Positions 20,190 to 31,644 of a stretch of DNA of 64,000 nucleotides are shown here, piece by piece. A program made the position numbers and the translations under genes. How positions within the stretch are numbered: the first letter of the stretch is position 1; each line of letters opens with the position of its first letter. This DNA comes from Phialophora verrucosa (taxonomy: Eukaryota; Ascomycota; Eurotiomycetes; Chaetothyriales; Herpotrichiellaceae): NCBI GenBank assembly GCA_002099365.1, contig MSED01000003.1, forward strand, positions 496,001 to 560,000. Direction: 5' to 3'. Under the pieces are notes generated by a model. The model made no database searches and was not told where the DNA came from. It worked only from the letters and a program-made list of their open reading frames with translations.

Positions 20190-21399
20190 ATGGCTGAGGC
20201 GAACAAGAGACCCAAAGCCAAATCCAGAGAGCCCTTCTACGCCGTGTCTCCCCTCTGGAAGGATGTCGTGCCCGTGCCCCTCATCGACGGCCCGCCGGGC
20301 GTGAAAGACCCAGGCCCGGCGCTCGCCGCGATCGCCTACTCGCCACGGTACACCGAGGCCATGTCGTACCTGCGGGCCGTGATGGCGGTCAACGAATTCA
20401 GCCGCCGCGCGCTCGACCTGACCGAGGACATCATCGGGATGAACCCGGCGCATTACACCGTGTGGCTTTACCGGGCCAAGATCCTGAAGACGCTGTGGCA
20501 GAAAGAGGGCACGCCGGTCGAAGACGGGGTCCTGGTCGAGCTGGACTGGCTGGAGGAGATCAGCGAGCGGAACTTGAAGAACTATCAGATCTGGTGAGTG
20601 GCGCCGTTCCCTCTGCCCCTTACTGCCTCGCATCGCGCGTATGTCACGGGTTCGCGAGTTAGTTATGGGGTTCAGACTACCTAACCAGTTTCTGTTCCGA
20701 CCATCCAGGCACCACCGACAGACGCTGATGTCGATGCTCGCGGCGCTCCCGGCCACGGAACCGGCGTTCCTCGCACACATCCTCTCGTTCGACGCCAAGA
20801 ACTACCACGTCTGGACGTACCGGCAGTGGCTGTGCCGCCACTTCGCGCAGGACGCACTGGTCAGCACGGACGCGGAGCTGCGCGCCGTCGACCTGCTCAT
20901 CCAGGACGACGTGCGCAACAACTCGGCGTGGAACCACCGCTACTTTGTCGTGTTTGGGGCCGAGGAACTGCGCGCGATCGAGGGCTCGGCGGGCGGGATC
21001 CGCAAGGACGTGCTCGCGAGCGGCGCGCTGGTCGTCGACCTCGACGTCGTGGACCGCGAGATCACCTACGCAAAGGACCATATCGCGTGGGCGCCCCAGA
21101 ACGCGTCGCCGTGGAATTACCTGCGCGGCGTGCTCAAGAGGGCCGGCCTGCCCGTGACGGAGATGCGGGTGTTTTGCGAGGGCTTCGTGGGCGGCAAGGG
21201 CGCGGATCTGATGAGCGAGACCGGCGCCGTGAGGAGTAGTCATGCGATTGATTGGTTGGCCGACATCTATAGGCTGCAAGGCGATGTGCGCCGGAGTAGG
21301 GACTGTCTTGATGCGTTGGGCGCCAAGTTTGACCCCATCAGGCGCAAGTATTGGGATTTTAGGGCGCGGCAGCTCGAGTTGGACGTGGCGGCGAGCTGA
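20190..21399 (+). CDS. RAM2: Protein farnesyl/geranylgeranyltransferase type I, alpha subunit
   Basis: Exons 20190-20593 and 20709-21399, with a 115-bp intron (gtgagt...cag), encode 364 residues. The alpha subunit pairs with either a farnesyl- or geranylgeranyltransferase beta subunit and attaches isoprenoids to CaaX proteins such as Ras and Rho. PFTA helical repeats are clear: NPAHYTVWLYRAKILKTL, KNYQIWHHRQTLM (spanning the junction, which restores the Trp), KNYHVWTYRQWLCRHF, NNSAWNHRYFVVF and NASPWNYLRGVL. Length fits fungal Ram2 (about 316-380). The gene is markedly GC-rich in its second exon, which creates long antisense open frames that are not genes. It is convergent with the P450. Confidence 0.94.
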
Positions 21400-21663
21400 A
21401 GGGTTATGGTACGAGTGTGAGGCCAACTATCTACGAGTATCGGAGTGGGAGTGCTGGCAGGTAGGCAAGCAAGCAGCAGAGCGTCGAAGGGCCACACGTC
21501 GAAGGACCATAGTGGGCAGCGTACTCGGTCCAGGTAGCTAGCTTTCTTGAAGCGCCCAACCCCTCACAGAGGATATTGATCCCGAAGTCTACAGAATATC
21601 GTAATCCTGTCCTGAAGTTCTACCGTGCAGATGCTAGTTTGCTCAGTTCGCGGGCCACTCTTT

Positions 21664-23244
21664 TCAGCTGATGTTCTCATCCTTGTCATGCACAATGACC
21701 CTGATGCCCTGGCTATCCAGCTTCACGCCCGCGGTGAACAAGTCCCTGGTCGGCGTCGCGTCGCTGTCGTCGGTTTCGTACATTTCCAGATTATACCTCG
21801 CCGCCACGGCCGCCACACTCATGTACAGTTGCGCATAGGCGAGATGCATGCCAATGCAATTCCTCGACCCCTTGCCAAACGCCACGATATACTTGTCCAA
21901 CCGACTGGTGGTGCTGTTCGAGCCGGTTATGTCCCCGTCGATCCATCGGTCGGGGTTGAACCGTCGGGGCTCCGGGAAGATGGTCTCGTCGATGAGAACC
22001 AGGTGCGGCGTCATGGCGACGGGCGTGCCAGCCGGGATGGTCCACTGCTTGTACTGGATGGGTTTGTCGTAGATGCGGGGCAGGCGCGAGAGCATGCCGC
22101 CGGCCATGCGGACGCCTTCCTTGATCACGGCAGTCAGATAGGGGAGTCTTTCAAGCGAGGTCCACGGCGCGACGGGATCACCCGGTGGGATTCCGACGGT
22201 CTTCAACTCGGCGCGCACCCTGGCGAGAACATCCGGGTTCTTCATGATGTGGTATGTCGTGATGGTGATGGCCCAGGCGGTGGTCTCGGAACCGGCCGTC
22301 GCGATCAACACGCCCTCGTCGATCAGTCGCTCGTCGCTCAGCTCTTCGTCCGGCAAGTCGCTGGAGAGGATCTGCGCGAAGATGGTGTCCTTGCGCCTCT
22401 TCTCGACCTTGATCTGCCGCATCGTCTCCTCGTCGGATTTGATCTTCTGGACCTGCACCCCGACCCTTTGCATCCACGACTTCATAAACCCCACGGGCGG
22501 GACGAGCTTGATGGCCACGGAGAGCGGCATCGATCGCACGACGGCCCCGATCAGTGGGAAGGAGCGCACGATCGCCGCCGACGCCCGGCCTCCCGTGTTG
22601 ACGAGCTTCCACGTCATGGCCCATTCCGGGTGGTGGATGTAGTCGTACGTCCAGCCGTAGGAGCACTGCGTGAGCACGTCGGTCGTCAAGGCGAGGTACA
22701 CGGCCTCGAGGTCCAACACCTCTCGACTCCCCTTGATGGTGTCCAGTCGGCTGCACATGACGGCCAATTTCTCCTGGATGACGGGAATGTTCGCCACGAT
22801 GCTCGCCTTGCTGAAGAACGGGTTCAGCGCGCCTCGCCGCTTGCGATGCACTTCATGCTCGACCGTCATGCCGCCGGCCTTGGGCACCGCGAACCCCCGC
22901 GTCCACCACGCCCACTTGTCCATCTTCAGACCGTACAGCTGATCGAAGAAGTCCGGGTCGTGGATGTGCACGTCGTCTGGGTTCGTGCGGATCACGGGTC
23001 CGTACTTGCGGTGCATCTCTTGGATTTTCCACACGTACTGATGCCCGCGGAACACGTCGTAGTACGTCTCATGCCAGTAGGTCGCGGCCGCGAGCTTGCT
23101 GCCGGGGAAGTGTGCCAGCGGGTGCAGCGTAATCCTGTAGATCGCCAACGTGAGGTCGTAGGCGAGTTTGAAGACGATCAGGTAGCCAATAAGTCCAAGC
23201 CATGTCGTCGGCAGGACAGACGCAATTTCCTGTGGCGCGACCAT
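21664..23244 (-). CDS. Cytochrome P450 monooxygenase
   Basis: An intronless ORF of 526 residues. An N-terminal membrane anchor (TWLGLIGYLIVFKLAYDLTL) suggests ER attachment. The P450 motifs are complete: I-helix ATAGSETTAW, ExxR helix (IKEGVRM), the PxxFxPxRW-type segment (FPEPRRFNPDRW) and the haem loop FGKGSRNCIGMHLA with the thiolate Cys at residue 463. LHPLAHFPGSKLAAATYWHE and the early MDKWAWWTRGF match the large fungal group that contains trichodiene-oxygenase-like (CYP58/TRI4-like) enzymes, so a secondary-metabolite or xenobiotic substrate is plausible. No synthase gene lies beside it, so no pathway is assigned. Lack of introns differs from most neighbours but is not decisive for transfer. 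Confidence 0.93.
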   Translation of the reverse strand: MVAPQEIASVLPTTWLGLIGYLIVFKLAYDLTLAIYRITLHPLAHFPGSKLAAATYWHETYYDVFRGHQYVWKIQEMHRKYGPVIRTNPDDVHIHDPDFFDQLYGLKMDKWAWWTRGFAVPKAGGMTVEHEVHRKRRGALNPFFSKASIVANIPVIQEKLAVMCSRLDTIKGSREVLDLEAVYLALTTDVLTQCSYGWTYDYIHHPEWAMTWKLVNTGGRASAAIVRSFPLIGAVVRSMPLSVAIKLVPPVGFMKSWMQRVGVQVQKIKSDEETMRQIKVEKRRKDTIFAQILSSDLPDEELSDERLIDEGVLIATAGSETTAWAITITTYHIMKNPDVLARVRAELKTVGIPPGDPVAPWTSLERLPYLTAVIKEGVRMAGGMLSRLPRIYDKPIQYKQWTIPAGTPVAMTPHLVLIDETIFPEPRRFNPDRWIDGDITGSNSTTSRLDKYIVAFGKGSRNCIGMHLAYAQLYMSVAAVAARYNLEMYETDDSDATPTRDLFTAGVKLDSQGIRVIVHDKDENIS

Positions 23245-24440
23245 GTTTGGAGACGTTGTGGTTCGTTGACGACTCTAACTTTACCTCCCGCTTTACTGTT
23301 GATGCCCTGCTGTTGCCCTACTGTTGATGCCCCAACTCGATACCTTGATTGACGTTACAGATGAGAAGGACAGCGAAGCCACCATTTCCGCAGAAGAGCG
23401 GTCTGTAATTGGACTCCGGGCTGCTTGCTCGCTGTTGGGGTCCAAAATGCAGAACGCAGGAGACGTGAAACAGCAGCGGCCGGCAGTCGGACCGAGCTCG
23501 TCATTACATGTATTGTCGTCTGTAAATACGAGTTAGCATGACTGGAATGCCACGGCAGCTCGCTTGAATGACCAGATCGCTGGGGTTGGCATTTCAACTG
23601 CCGTAAAGATTCGTTACCTCGGACAATCCTCACTCCCTCCTTCACTGACTTGCAGCTGGGACGGTGCTATGCAGACTGGCGACGCAGTGAGCACCCTCCC
23701 CCAGTATTTGTTACTGCGCTCAGATCGCTGACGGGGAAACGGCAACGCTGCACCCTGTCCTACTCAATCATCTTAATGTCAGCACGGCGAACCAAGCGCC
23801 ACCCGCATGGCTTGGGATCCTTCCGGGGCTTCGCGTACTCACTACGAGACGCCATCAACCACGCGATTGACGGACCTCGTCATCATCCCAGCACGATTGA
23901 TTCCACAGAGGTCTGCATTTCTGCACAGTCAAGGCTCCATGTCCTGGAGGCCTTAAAACGACGGAGGAGCGAAAATCAAACTACACAGTATCTCGATATT
24001 TTGGAACCGCGACGGAAGCACGAGCGTGTGTCACGAATGCCTTGGCTTCTTCGTATTCGCGAAGCTTGTCTCCAGAATCCTGGCTCTGCACTTTTCGGCG
24101 TCCGATGCCGAATTTGTCGTGATTGTCCCTTCGCATACAGAGAACTCCGTACAACGCTCGACAATGCCGTGGTGGCTTAGCTAAAGCGCAATCGCCTTAC
24201 GCGGTAATCCGTATGGTAGTCACACAACGAATCAGGATGGAGGGAGGAATTTCTCCCAATTTCATTACTGGTTCACCAAGAGTGATGTCGCGTGATGCCG
24301 GCACTATGGTTCGTGATACCCTGGTGGCTGCTTTTTTCAACCGTAGGTAGACCAACCCCAACCCCTTTGCAAGTGTAGGAAGGTATATACATGGTTTACT
24401 GCAATCCACTATAGGCCTCCCACCATCCACCATCCACCCT
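23245..24440. other. Intergenic, P450 promoter and permease 3' end
   Basis: A 1.2-kb stretch. A 176-codon open frame at 23650-24180 (+) exists, but its composition is not convincing. No motif is recognised. Confidence 0.5.
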
Positions 24441-26474
24441 TCACTTTTCACCATCGGCGTGCTCGACAGGCACAGCAATGCTGGGCCGGCGCTTGTCGTT
24501 GCCGCCCTCGATCTTTCTGAACCCGACCATCTGCACCATCTCGGTCCAGAAACCCACAGGTGGATCCAAAAACGTGGCTTCGTAGGCGTCGATGCCGGGC
24601 TTCTCCCATACCAGGTCGGCCTCGAGAGGGTGGACGATCTTGGTTCGCTTGACCAGCTTCCAGATGATGTAGAGTGGCGGAATGAAGAGCTGCATGCTGT
24701 AGTTGGAGAAGAAATTCGACACGTTCCAGGGCAAGTAGACGGTGTAGCCGTAGATGCAGGTGACCACGAACAGCCAGATGAGAGCGAACCAGGCGCAGAA
24801 CGGTTGGAACCACCCACGGTAAGGCAACGTTCTGCGATCCAGACCTTGCGCTTTACAAGCCCGGTGAAAGAAAATGTACGTGATGCACATGACGATGTAG
24901 TTGATAAGACCTGATTGGTAATGTCAGCGGAGAGTTCCATTCCATGATAAATCCTAATGGGTGCAACGTACCTCCGGCGGTGACAAGGTTGACGAACCAA
25001 GTGATGACGATCGACGAGCTGCTAGAGCACTGCAAGAACGAGAGCAGAGGGAAGATCATGACCACGCAGAAGGCGTAGACCGGCACGCCCTGGCGATTGC
25101 AGTGCGTCAGGAATCGGGGCGCTCTGCCTTCCAGTGCCAGGCCGTACAGCGTGCGGACTGCCGCATACGTGTAGGTATTACCCGCCGAGAAGATCGAAGT
25201 CAACATGAGGCTGAGCGCTGTGTCAGAATGCCAGAGAGTAGACAAAGCCAAAGACCTTGAGTCTTTGCTGGATGACGACTTACGCGTTCACAATATCCGG
25301 GAATACCGAGATTCCGAGGTTTTCCATGGCAATCACATATGGCGATGCGGCCGCAGAGCCGTTGCTTCCCCCCAAGACGACATTCGCCAGGGACGGGTCC
25401 CTGGAGCTGCACACGATGCCGACTGCTAGGGCTCCACAGATGAAGAAGATGCCGAATCGGAGGTAGACCATCTTGAAGGCGGCCTTGATGTAGATGCGCG
25501 GGCGCACGGCCTCGGCGGCAACAATGGAGATGTACTCGGGCCCCACGACGGTGAATAGAGCAGACGAGAGGGCGGCCAAGAAACCTTGCAGCCGACCGAG
25601 ATCTCCAGTATCGATCTTTTCCCGGAATGCCTGTCCGTTTGACCAATATCGGAAACCGTAGGCATCGTGTTTGGGATTGCCGCCAACCATGGTAATAAAG
25701 GTAAAGAAGAAGAGGGAGAAGATCAGGATGACCTTGCCGCCGGACAGCCAGAATTCAGCCTCACCGTACGCTCGAACAGCAAGAATGTTGATGGCGCTAC
25801 ACGAGAATTGGGCCATTAGTACCAGTCCTCTGTCGGGTTTTGGAGGCAGCGTAACTTAAGACGCTCGGATGACTTACGCGTAGGCCAAGACGACACCGGC
25901 GCAGACGCCAGCGATGGGACCAGGCTCCGTCACCCTGTCGCTCCAAAAGGACAGCACCAAGGTGAAAGCTGAGATCTCGAATGGAATGAGAAGAGCTTCA
26001 TAGAAGCTGGAGAAGGAGCAATGAGTGTCAGTAATGCGACGGTCTGCTGGTTTACGTGTACACAAGGGACTTCAGAAGGGGCGTCGCGACGGAGACTGAC
26101 AAGAAGTTCCAACCACACATGAAACCGAGTGCGTCGTCGACCCATTTGCCTGCGAGGCGAATGAAGCCACCGCTGACAGGGTACGCCGTGCTCATTTCTG
26201 CAACCGAGTTGTTGACCATGGCCAGGACAATGCTCTGTATGGCAAAGGCAAGAAACAAGTTGCCCGCGCCGCCATTGTACAGGCCGGTCCCAATGCTCAC
26301 GAACAAGGCTGTTCCGATGGAGCCTCCAATGGCGATCAGTTGGATCTGGCGATTGTTGAGATGGCGTTGCAGCTGGTCGGCATTGTCGCTGACGAAGCCC
26401 TCCTGCACGTCGCCGTGGCCAGGTACTTGCGAGACTTCGCCGTTCTTCTCTTTGCTCCCGTGATACGGATCCAT
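24441..26474 (-). CDS. Amino-acid permease (APC superfamily, fungal YAT type) 1
   Basis: Five exons (26474-26101, 26006-25878, 25796-25284, 25210-24972, 24910-24441) give 574 residues; phases are 2, 2, 2, 1 and all agree. The product is a plasma-membrane amino-acid/H+ symporter by family. TM1 has the family signature QIQLIAIGGSIGTALFVSIG. Others include CGWNFFFYEALLIPFEISAF (spanning intron 1), GVVLAYAAINILAVRAYGEA (spanning intron 2), AALSSALFTVVGPEYISIVA and ALMLTSIFSAGNTYTYAAVR. The second intron has a TACTAAT branch site close to its acceptor. The hydrophilic N-terminus is about 40 residues and the C-terminus ends near PSIAVPVEHADGEK. Substrate range cannot be read from sequence. The second permease in this window (31.6-33.7 kb) is only distantly similar. 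Confidence 0.93.
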
Positions 26475-28930
26475 GGTAGGCGGGGTGCTGGAAGGAGTGA
26501 CGCGGTTGCAAACATTCGAGGAAGAAGAGATTATGAAGAGGAAGGACTGGCTAGTACTCAGAGGACCCAGAGGACCCAGCCGCGAGCTTGCAAAGATTGC
26601 GCCGCAACGTCAGGGCGGGGCAAAGGCAAAAGATCAGCGTGGCGAGGCGATGATCTGTTACTGGCTTCGTCGACCAGCATGATCGCGTGCACGTTTGACA
26701 ACTTGGTCGTACTCGAGCTCTTAGCAGCGAAACTTTCTTCTTTCACAACGAGTAATCCTCCTTCCCGTCGCTGTTGACTGGGTACGCTCCCCACTCTCAC
26801 CATGCAGCTTCCCCGGCCAGGGTTCCGGCACGCGCTCTGCTGAGGTTGCGTTCAGCGGGCCGAGGGCGGGGACACGCCCGGGATACGATCGGGCTCGGCC
26901 ATCAGATTCATCTTACCCAACCTAAATTGCGGGTGGAGGGTCTTGGGTCCTTTCGCGCGGCAATGGCTACTCGTTACAGCTCGCTGGTCCTTGGCCGGCC
27001 CCAGCGTCGTGCTTGGCTGCGTCTTCGCCGTCCAAATTTTCAAGGCTGCAGGCTTGGAGGACCCTTGGGACGTGTGGACGAACGTGATCTCAGCCGCGCG
27101 CAGAGATAGCCAGTACAACGATCCGATATCGAGGCTAGCTGCTTGATGATTGGCCTGCTCATGGGCGCTCGCTTCGATCTACTGAGTCTGTGCAAGGGAC
27201 TGGGGGCGCCCATGTTGATCCTGGTTAGGGGGAATAATAGCCGAATCTGGGTGATCCCAAGAAGTGGGATCTCCGCCTCCAGGAGGGCTGAAACAGGGAC
27301 CGCTTACAGCTCGAACATCCTGCAGTACGAGTACGAGCTATGCTCAACGGTGTGGTGCCCAGCGTCCAGGCTTCGACGACATACAGATGGCAGTGGCACC
27401 TCACGATGTCAGAGTCAGGTCAGCGGCAGCGTGCATGGAAAGTCTACACGACGAGTCCACTAATCAGTAACCCCTGATGGGTCCCAGGGCCCCGATAGGG
27501 ATGTCAGATACATATCCAAGCTGATACTGTAGTACCCCGTAGCTCCCTTCTAGAGCTTGCCAACGAAAGAGGAAATATAACGCCTCCATTTTTGCCTTGT
27601 TTGGTATAATATCCCAAACCCCCCGCCCGTGTCGAGGGTAATCTTCTCGAAACAAGATGCTTCTGATTTGCCTTATCACACGGGAATTGGAACGTTTGTT
27701 AGCTGCAGCGGCATCATAATCTCCGGAGGCCCTTGACGCCGTTGCGGAGATCCTCCAGATTCTAGAAGGCAACGAAGCGGATGGTGGAGTGATAGAGGAA
27801 TGGCAGTGATAATGCTGATAGCAACGGCAGTAGACGAACCAAGGCAATCAGGAGCGACTCGCTGCCGATGTCTTCACTCATTTCGCTACCCGCCTTTCAA
27901 GGTTAGGCTTCTCAGAGTGGCGAGACTGGCTACGTTTTACGACAGTGTGTGATCCATACAGCCGAAACATGCCTCGCCCAGGACGTACACTGCTGCGCCA
28001 GGCCATCCCATCCTACTGTTTTGGACCGGATCTCATGATATTCTATCTCCATGATTGCGATAATAGTTCAGAAAGCTCGCTCACTCCACTTATGCTCCCC
28101 GCGCGAATATACGTCGTTCACGAGGAAAACGGTAGGTTCGCCATGTTCTCGTGGCCATGGGGAGGCGGGTAGTATCGTTGGCGCGAGGGACAAGCTCGAG
28201 GGACAAGCTCGAGGGAGAGGTCTGGCACAGGTAGAGAACGCTCACGAGAATGTTTGGGTTGTGCTGAGTGCCGATGAGACAAACAAACTACATGAAGCTG
28301 AGTGCGTTTCTGCTGCTGCCGACGGACATGAAACTCGAGCTTGAAGGTCGGGCAGGGACTCATGCAGTCAGGGCGTACCGTACATATGTATACTATGTAT
28401 GTACAATGGTGAAGTCAAGCATCACAGGTGAGGAAATTCGGACAAGTCAGCGAATTCGCCGAGTCGGCGACGAACCTCGGCTACCCCGTCTACCCCGTCC
28501 TTGATGGTTCTACTGTACGAGTACGATCGATGGCGATGAGTCTTCCATCCTACTGTACTGTGATACTATATCCATTCGAGCAGCCCATCAGTGCCCAGCT
28601 GGAAAGAGCACAAATCAGGTCTCAGCGGCAACACTGTAGTGATCGTCTCAGCTTTCCCTCGCAACCTCAGTAATCCCTGCATCAAGCGACAGGGCCTCGA
28701 GCACGACATCGTCCACAAGAGGAGCATCTATCTCATTCAGGGCAACCAGGTGTCCGGAACGAGCACAGCATCTATCTATCTAGCGGAATCACATTGCCAT
28801 TGCCGACCCAATCTGGAATCTGGTCCCAAGGTGAACCTCAGAGAGACAGCTCCATTGCGCGGGCTGAGATTCAGGAACGAATACTCCATACAGCGCCTAA
28901 CTACATAAGATCGACGACGGCAGCGACAAG
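26475..28930. other. 2.4-kb gene-poor interval
   Basis: The longest stretch without a supported gene. It holds the permease 1 promoter, a duplicated aggacccag near 26563-26580, and a tandem agggacaagctcg repeat near 28188-28215. Short open frames here have no recognisable content. No terminal inverted repeats or transposase-like frames were seen. Confidence 0.5.
28188..28216. repeat. Tandem 13-bp direct repeat
   Basis: The unit agggacaagctcg appears twice in tandem, followed by a partial third copy (aggg). It is within the gene-poor interval. Confidence 0.7.
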
Positions 28931-29765
28931 ATGCCAGGTGGAAGAATCACCTTTTATGTCGACATTGTCAGTCCTTTCTGCTACATGGGATATTACTTCC
29001 TAAGGGTAGGTCCTTGGTTCTGCTCTGCTCCTCTTGGCCCTCCCCTCGATATGCTATATCATGTTTGCCTTTCCCTTACAAAACATCCTTTTGTTTACAC
29101 CGCAGGCCCGGTGCGGATCAATGCTTGAGATGACACACATCCACCTCACTAACTTGACCTAGCACTCGCCCATCTTCAAGTCCGTCGAAGTAACTTACAC
29201 GCCCATCCTGCTCGGCGGGCTGCACAAGACCTGCGGCAACATCGCACCCATCGAAATCCGGAACAAAGACAAATGGATTGAGCTCGAACGCCTCCGCTGG
29301 GCGCGCCAGTTCCACATCCCCATGTCCGACGGATATCCCAAGGGGTTTCCGAAGCCGACGATCCACCTCCAGCGCTTCCTGACCAGTTTGTGGCTGGACG
29401 GCCATCAGAAAGCGGGCACCCAGGATGTCTTCATCAAAGCCGTGGACACGCTTTGGGAAACCCTCTGGACGAAGCTGGACGAGGGTGATATTTCGGACCC
29501 CAAGGTCTTCGCTAGGGTCTTGACGCCAGTGTTGGGCGAGGAGGTGGTCAAGCGGCACATCGAGAGGTTGGGAAGCCCCGAGGTCAAGAAGCAGCTTTTG
29601 CAGAACACGGATGCGTCGTTCAAGGATGGGGCATTTGGTTTGCCGTGGTTTCAGTGCGAGAATGCCAAGGGAGACGTGGAGGGCTTTTGGGGATTCGACC
29701 ACCTAGGCCAGGTTGTGAGGTTTATGGAGCTAGATGGCAAAGGGGAGCTTCGCGCGCTGTTGTAA
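28931..29765 (+). CDS. Kappa-class glutathione S-transferase (DsbA-like fold)
   Basis: Exons 28931-29005 and 29163-29765 (157-bp intron, phase 0) encode 225 residues, the expected length. Kappa GSTs conjugate or reduce substrates with glutathione in mitochondria or peroxisomes. The N-terminus ITFYVDIVSPFCYMGYYFL has the SPxx active-site loop with Ser14 where the family has its catalytic Ser. The second exon continues HSPIFKSVEVTYTPILLGGL, then the IEIRNKDKW and LRWARQFHIPM segments. FGLPWFQCENAKG near the C-terminus is the cis-Pro/GVPxF-like region. The 3' end faces the COG0523 GTPase with 103 bp between stops. Confidence 0.92.
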
Positions 29766-29868
29766 AGGTGACGGGTGCAGTCGAAGACCCGCCTCGACTG
29801 AGTGACGGGAGAAGAACGAGGACGCTCGCTGGGAGAATGACTGCTGTACGCTAAATAGGCACTGCTTG

Positions 29869-31029
29869 TCATCCGACCTTCTCGATCTTTAAGGAACCCT
29901 TTTCCTCTTTTCCCCCAGCCCCTTCGAGGGCGATAAAGTCTCCCTTCTCAAGCCGTCGAATCCATCTACTAGCTTCTCCTCTGGCTAGGATAAAGGTCAA
30001 ACGTGCACTTGCGTTCTCCATGGCTTTAAACGCCCTGCTCGGGAGCGGCGTGTACGTCCATCGTCCAAACGCCCAGTTCAAAACATAGAGACTGTGACCT
30101 TCCGAGTCGACTGCAATGCTGGGTTTACTGTCGCCCGTTGAATCCGGAGGTGGTTTGGATGACAGGACCAGTCCTTTAATGCGGTACACTTCGTCCTTTG
30201 GTGCGGAAAGAAGCAGGTCTTCAAAAGACTCCAGAACAACCCCCTGGGGTGGTTTCGACGGGTCTTCATTTGTTAGCACTACACTTAGGACCTCCACTTC
30301 GTCTTGATGATGCGCGCCTCCATGTCCGTGCCCGTGACCGTGACCGTGTCCGTCGCTGTCGGTAGTCTCGTGAGTATTCTCTTCATTGAACTCGATTGCT
30401 CCCCGTAACCCTTCGTCACGGACCATTGCTCCATCTATACCCATGACGATCTCGACGTCCACCCAGCCTCTCTGACTCTTGACCCACGCGACTTGGACAT
30501 CCAGGTCACCGACACGATCCAACGCGTCTTCGAACATCCTCTCGTCAACAAGCTCCCACTTGTTGAAGACGATCAGATCGGTGTACTTGGCTTGCATCTT
30601 GGCGGTGTAGCTCGTGTCGTCGTAGCCCTTCCAGTTCTCCACGTCAATCACACTGATGACGCCATCAAGGGTGAATGAGCCCGGATTTTCTCTCCCGACG
30701 CGATTGACTTCCATAGCCAGTGTCGCGGGAAACGCCGAGCCTGAGGTTTCTATCAGTACCCTGCTGGGCTCGACCGAGTCCTTGAGCTCGAACAGAGCAT
30801 CACTGAGCTGACCGACGAGATTACAGCAAATGCAGCCGTTCAACAACTCCCGAACTCCTGAGATGGACGCCGAGCCAGCGAGTTGTGAATCGACCGCGAC
30901 ATCGCCGAACTCGTTCTTCAGCAAGGCAAGCTTGTAATTCTTCGGCAACTGCGGGATGAGGTTCAAGATCAGCGTAGTCTTTCCGGCACCGAGAAACCCA
31001 GTAATGATGGTGACCGGAATTGGCGCCAT
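29869..31029 (-). CDS. COG0523/CobW-family GTPase, metal chaperone (ZNG1-like)
   Basis: Intronless, 386 residues. COG0523 GTPases insert metal into client enzymes; the eukaryotic ZNG1 branch serves zinc and methionine aminopeptidase. The P-loop is GFLGAGKTTL (11-20), the metal-binding CxCC is NGCICCN (Cys66, 68, 69), the switch region is ETSGSAFP and the base-recognition motif is NKWE rather than NKxD. A His-rich linker (DGHGHGHGHGHGGAHHQDE) separates the GTPase from the C-terminal CobW_C domain, which ends FGRWTYTPLPSRAF...RLTFILARGEASRW. The linker is probably a metal-binding reservoir. Whether it belongs to the zinc branch or another branch is not settled here. Confidence 0.9.
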   Translation of the reverse strand: MAPIPVTIITGFLGAGKTTLILNLIPQLPKNYKLALLKNEFGDVAVDSQLAGSASISGVRELLNGCICCNLVGQLSDALFELKDSVEPSRVLIETSGSAFPATLAMEVNRVGRENPGSFTLDGVISVIDVENWKGYDDTSYTAKMQAKYTDLIVFNKWELVDERMFEDALDRVGDLDVQVAWVKSQRGWVDVEIVMGIDGAMVRDEGLRGAIEFNEENTHETTDSDGHGHGHGHGHGGAHHQDEVEVLSVVLTNEDPSKPPQGVVLESFEDLLLSAPKDEVYRIKGLVLSSKPPPDSTGDSKPSIAVDSEGHSLYVLNWAFGRWTYTPLPSRAFKAMENASARLTFILARGEASRWIRRLEKGDFIALEGAGGKEEKGSLKIEKVG

Positions 31030-31644
31030 GATGGATGCCTTTCGCCCAGAGAGTCAGTCGGTCAGTGGTGAGAGTGGCTCAAGCTCCAATAAGAGTAGCA
31101 GCTCGGAGATCGAGCGCAAATCAATAGGCTTCAAGGTGCAAGTCGGGGGCCAGGACATAAGCCGCAGGGGAATATTGTCTAAATCTAGAGGAAAACGCCA
31201 GAAAATAATGCACGCAGACTGGCGATGTTGAATCAATTGATCGACGGCTTGTACGAGATATCAATACGAGCTCGTAATTTTTTACTCCATCGGATTGACG
31301 TCACTCTGGTGTTACCTGCAGGCAGGGGCCCCGAGAGGCGCCTCCCACGTCTCCCTGGCTTACTTACTGTACATAGCTACATAGAGCACAGTGGAAATAT
31401 AGTGTGGGACTTGCCTTGGGATGTTACCGGCAGGGAAATGTCCCAGGGATGCTGACGAAGGTATTCTAGACGCTCCAGACTTGCGAGGCGGAGGTTCTAA
31501 TGGCGACTATTCAATGGAGAAGGACAGGGGGAGCATGATCTCGTCTGAAAATTGAAATCATATGATCATCTCTCAAAGATACGCTTGCTTTCCTTAAAAA
31601 TCAAAGGATCCAAATCGCCCAGACCAGTCACAGTCCGGTGACTG
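31030..31644. other. Intergenic, COG0523 promoter and permease 2 3' end
   Basis: A 615-bp same-strand interval. No other coding signal is seen. Confidence 0.55.

Noticed and set aside
20677..21426. Long minus-strand open frame (249 aa) across the prenyltransferase exon 2
   Set aside because: It is an antisense shadow of a GC-rich coding exon; the plus strand encodes PFTA repeats.
21625..23352. 575-codon plus-strand open frame opposite the P450
   Set aside because: It is antisense to a P450 with complete motifs; its composition (His/Arg/Asp-rich) is typical of a shadow.
23650..24180. 176-codon ORF between P450 and permease 1
   Set aside because: Arg/Ser-rich, no recognised motif; may be chance. 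Kept out of the gene list.
26475..28930. Possible transposon remnant in the gene-poor interval
   Set aside because: I found no terminal inverted repeats, target-site duplications or transposase/reverse-transcriptase text.
21664..29765. Biosynthetic gene cluster around the P450
   Set aside because: No backbone synthase (PKS, NRPS, terpene synthase) is present; neighbours are a prenyltransferase subunit, permease and GST with separate roles.
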